Shown here: positions 61,868 to 64,000 of the stretch, in pieces
Position numbering within the stretch: position 1 is the first letter of the stretch
Layout of the letters: the number at the start of each line of letters is the position of its first letter
From: Rhizobium sp. RCAM05350
Lineage (GTDB): Bacteria; Pseudomonadota; Alphaproteobacteria; Rhizobiales; Rhizobiaceae
Length of the DNA stretch: 64,000 bases
Direction of reading: 5' to 3'
NCBI GenBank assembly: GCA_024426085.1
Contig: CP087974.1
Span: 4,506,001 to 4,570,000, forward strand
Made by a program: the position numbers and the translations under genes
The notes under the pieces: model-generated
What the model saw: the letters and a program-made list of their open reading frames with translations, nothing else
What the model was told of the DNA's origin: nothing
Database searches by the model: none

Positions 61868-61904
61868 ACGCTCTGAAGGTCACGCATACCGGCAGTGCCC
61901 CTGC

Positions 61905-62144
61905 TCAAGTCGTGCTGGCTTTGATCCAGGTCAGGACATGGACCCGGAGCGCCGAGGAAAGATTGCTATCCGCCGGACGTCCATCGTCGATCTCGGCGAT
62001 GAGCTGCGCAATCGGGATTTGGCGGATATCGGCGATTGCCTTCAGTTCCTGCCAGAACGGCTCCTCCAGCGAAAAGCTGGTGCGGTGGCCATGCAGCGTC
62101 GCCGAATGCTTGCGGATCACAATACGCCTCAGGAAATGAATCAC
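61905..62144 (-). CDS. Ribbon-helix-helix domain protein
   Basis: A 79-residue protein starting at GTG 62144 (MIHFLRRIVIRKHSATLHGH). HRTSFSLEEPFWQELKAIAD is the ribbon-helix-helix strand and first helix of the RHH_4 type, followed by IPIAQLIAEIDDGRPADSNL. It is the third gene of the sspB-DUF4169-RHH cluster, an arrangement common in rhizobia, and is probably a small DNA-binding or protein-interaction module. Its target is unknown. It converges on the AsmA-family gene. Confidence 0.82.
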   Translation of the reverse strand: MIHFLRRIVIRKHSATLHGHRTSFSLEEPFWQELKAIADIRQIPIAQLIAEIDDGRPADSNLSSALRVHVLTWIKASTT

Positions 62145-62225
62145 CTTTGTCTGAAAGTGATTCCGGAAATTGGGCTTATCTGTTGATATTAAAATGAATT
62201 ATTGGTTCTCTGGCGGGCGCTGCGC

Positions 62226-62429
62226 TTACTTTTCTTCGCCCGGGTCAGCCTTTGTCTCGCGCTTGCCCTGGTCGAGCGCTTTGCTGGCCTTGTCGTTAAG
62301 TGTCTTGGTCAGCTGTTTTGCGGCTTTCGTCCGCCCGAAGGAAATCCGGTTCTGATCCGCTACCTTGTCTTTCTCCGTCCGCGCCTGCTGCTTGCGGAAC
62401 TGACGGAGATTGACGACGTCGCCGGTCAT
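62226..62429 (-). CDS. DUF4169 family protein
   Basis: A 67-residue, highly charged protein: MTGDVVNLRQFRKQQARTEK, then VADQNRISFGRTKAAKQLTK and a lysine/aspartate-rich tail. The VNLRQFRKxxxR start and FGRTKAxK motif are the DUF4169 signature. It lies 25 bases after sspB on the same strand. Function unknown; likely a soluble helical protein. The nearby stop of sspB and short spacing suggest co-transcription. Confidence 0.85.
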   Translation of the reverse strand: MTGDVVNLRQFRKQQARTEKDKVADQNRISFGRTKAAKQLTKTLNDKASKALDQGKRETKADPGEEK

Positions 62430-62454
62430 GATGAGCCTGTCCAAAGTTGGGTTG

Positions 62455-62983
62455 TCAGTTCTTCTTGCGGAAGGAATCCAGTGAAACCACTGAGCCGCCT
62501 TCCTTTTTACCGTCATCGCCGGTCTTGCCATTGTCGCCGGTCTTGGCTTCGGTGTCCTGCTCGCCGGATTTTTCCGGCGTCGAGACCGGATAAGCGGTGA
62601 TTTCGGCGGTCTCTTCCTCATCGAAGGCCGCGACATCGAACTCAAGCTCGAAATTGACGGATGGATCGTAGAAGCCGCGGATCGCGTTGAAGGGGATTAC
62701 CAGCTTTTCCGGCGTGTCGGAGAAGGATAGGCCGATTTCGAACAGTGTTTCGGTGACCTTCGGATCCCAGAACTGATGCTGCACGACAATCGTCATCTGT
62801 TCAGCATATTTGGTCTTCAGATGCTGTGATATGCACACCCGGCGCGCCGGTGAGAAACGTGATGAAGAAATGATGGTCGCCGGGAAGGGCACCGGTGGCT
62901 GCGACTTCGATCAGGACCTTGCGAATGACGCTGCGAAGCGCATCCTGCGCCAGAATGTCGTAGTGGATATGGTCTTGGCCCAT
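62455..62983 (-). CDS. sspB: ClpXP adaptor SspB, alphaproteobacterial type (frameshifted)
   Basis: An adaptor that delivers ssrA-tagged proteins to ClpXP. MGQDHIHYDILAQDALRSVI, then GDHHFFITFLTGAPGVHI; the frame changes at about 62837 and continues SQHLKTKYAEQMTIVVQHQF, VTETLFEIGLSFSDTPEKLV and IPFNAIRGFYDPSVNFELEF. An acidic linker leads to the C-terminal ClpX-binding tail SVVSLDSFRKKN. About 175 residues after correction. The tag-recognising adaptor lies about 145 bases from the ssrA gene that encodes the tag, on the same strand, so the two parts of the pathway are neighbours. ATG 62983 is the chosen start. Confidence 0.93.
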
Positions 62984-63127
62984 AAGATCCCCGTCTTTCT
63001 TGTAACTCAACTCTGTCACACTTATGCCATTTGCTCTCTACGCAGGAAAGTCCCGACATACGAGTCATTTGCATCATCTATAGACCATTTCAAGGCGATG
63101 GAGAAGGTGACGTAGATGGGGGAGAAG

Positions 63128-63470
63128 TGGAGGTTTCTGTTGCCAGGTACCTCCGAACCCCGCCTTACGGTGCGAACCGCAAGGGCTTGATTTGAAGTGT
63201 CACACTGCGATTAAGCAGCGAGACGAGCTTCCGCATAGTTGTCGTTTGCAACTACAATTTTAGCCCGATAACGGTGGTACAATGCCGAGCAAAAAGTCGA
63301 TCTTTACGCCCTTGTCGATCCTATTTCGCCCCCATCAAAAGCCGGTCTGCCATTCTTGACACGTAAGTCATGTCTGACCGGTTTTTGGTGGAGGCGCCGG
63401 GTACCGCCCCCGGGTCCAATAGGTTTATTTCATCGCCTGTTTATCGCCATAGCCGCCCGAAGACGGCAAC
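63128..63470 (-). ncRNA. ssrA: Two-piece (circularly permuted) tmRNA
   Basis: On the minus strand the acceptor piece comes first and ends GGCGCCTCCACCA with CCA at 63386. An excised spacer hairpin (AAAACCGGTC...GACCGGTTTT-like, about 63337-63385) follows, and the coding piece begins GGGGGCGAAATAGGATCGAC at 63333. Its 5' GGGGGCG pairs with CGCCTCC of the acceptor end (one G-U), the tRNA-like acceptor stem. The tag frame (63249 to 63214) encodes ANDNYAEARLAA, then TAA, identical to known rhizobial tags. The coding piece ends in a GGAGGT/ACCTCC hairpin near 63128. The outer 5' boundary is approximate. Confidence 0.95.
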
Positions 63471-63584
63471 TGTCATATAGGTCCTAAACTGCGCCAAGAA
63501 AAGGGCCTTTTCGAAAATACAATCGGGGCTTTGCACTCATCCGAGCTGGATGGCTCTTGACATGCTCGCCAAGCGTGAAAAAAC

Positions 63585-63625
63585 TCACGCCGTGCAGCTT
63601 TCATCAGGAAAACTGCACGGCGTGA
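63585..63625 (+). repeat. Perfect 13-bp inverted repeat before the DUF2853 gene
   Basis: TCACGCCGTGCAG and CTGCACGGCGTGA are exact inverted copies around a 15-base loop, ending 24 bases before the ATG of the DUF2853 gene. It could be an mRNA leader hairpin or a terminator of an upstream transcript. Confidence 0.75.
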
Positions 63626-63649
63626 AGCCAAACCGTGTGAGGAGACACC

Positions 63650-63958
63650 ATGACGGATTATCTCGCAGATGTGCAGAAATACGACAGCGCCGCCGACGAG
63701 GCCGCTGTGAACAAGATCGTCAAGCATCTGGGCATCGCATTGCGCAACAAGGATTCCTCGCTCGTCTCCGCCACCGACCCGACAGAACTCGATCGGGTCA
63801 AGGAAAAATGGTGCGGCAAGAAGCTCGGTGTCACCGGACCGGACGCCGATGCTGCTGTTGACGCCGTTGCCAAGACGATGGCCGGTGATCGTTCGAAGTC
63901 CCGTGTGACCTTCTATTACCTGGTGGCAAAACACCTCGGCAAGCTCATGACGCTTTGA
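63650..63958 (+). CDS. DUF2853 family protein
   Basis: A 102-residue protein starting MTDYLADVQKYDSAADEAAV with TGAGGAGACACC upstream. The DUF2853 core is visible: VNKIVKHLGIALRNKDSSLV, then KEKWCGKKLGV and the C-terminal SRVTFYYLVAKHLGKLMTL. It is predicted to be a small soluble helical protein of unknown function. The frame is intact and the gene is complete in the window. A strong inverted repeat lies in its leader. Confidence 0.93.
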   Translation: MTDYLADVQKYDSAADEAAVNKIVKHLGIALRNKDSSLVSATDPTELDRVKEKWCGKKLGVTGPDADAAVDAVAKTMAGDRSKSRVTFYYLVAKHLGKLMTL

Positions 63959-64000
63959 TCATTCCAGCCTTTTGAAGTCGAGCCTGGGGAAACCCGGGAT

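Overview
The window is about 60% GC chromosomal DNA from an alphaproteobacterium of the order Hyphomicrobiales (Rhizobiales), most likely Rhizobiaceae (Rhizobium/Agrobacterium/Sinorhizobium group). The evidence is a circularly permuted two-piece tmRNA with the rhizobial tag ANDNYAEARLAA, a long FtsZ with a Q/P-rich linker, a DUF47-pit phosphate operon with a Pho box, an SspB-DUF4169-RHH cluster, and a chemoreceptor with an NWEEF tail. No rRNA, tRNA, prophage, insertion sequence or CRISPR array was seen.

Layout. 1-15.8 kb is the cell-envelope/division (dcw) cluster and its usual downstream genes: murC (3' end), murB, then an MFS transporter and an aquaporin lying between murB and ddl, then ddl-ftsQ-ftsA-ftsZ, lpxC, bamD, recN, a probable overlooked small membrane protein, and ligA. 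15.9-17.6 kb is a Pho-box-associated low-affinity phosphate transport operon (DUF47-pit). 17.6-31.8 kb is mixed metabolism: a GGDEF/EAL protein, a LysR-SDR-oxidoreductase locus, a short fumarylacetoacetase-like protein with altered metal-site residues, panC-panB, azlC-azlD, pepP, a candidate anti-Shine-Dalgarno small RNA, prmA, a flavin monooxygenase and an SCO protein. 32-38 kb has a chemoreceptor-cheW pair, pncA, creA, a membrane GGDEF protein and a DHFR-like protein.

38.4-48.5 kb is the most unusual region. It combines envelope-facing proteins (a DUF2778 peptidoglycan protein, a secreted FecR-domain protein with tandem repeats and an Asp/His-rich tail, an OmpA-type lipoprotein and an L,D-transpeptidase) with second-messenger enzymes (a CHASE2 adenylate cyclase, a HAMP-GAF-GGDEF protein and a cyclase-FlgO-TPR protein). 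Two of these genes have an almost identical 22-23 bp AT-rich dyad just upstream of their starts. 48.8-64 kb holds a UvrD-family helicase, an AhpD-like protein, an RND efflux pair, a D-lactate dehydrogenase-type flavoprotein, a giant AsmA-family protein, the sspB cluster, ssrA and a DUF2853 protein.

A major caveat is that about 28 otherwise well-conserved genes, including essential ones (murC, murB, ftsZ), are broken by about 50 one- or two-base indels, often in homopolymers or dinucleotide repeats. Because the reading resumes in another frame with intact family sequence, I treat these as consensus/sequencing errors. Each such gene is annotated as one locus with the approximate frameshift positions.
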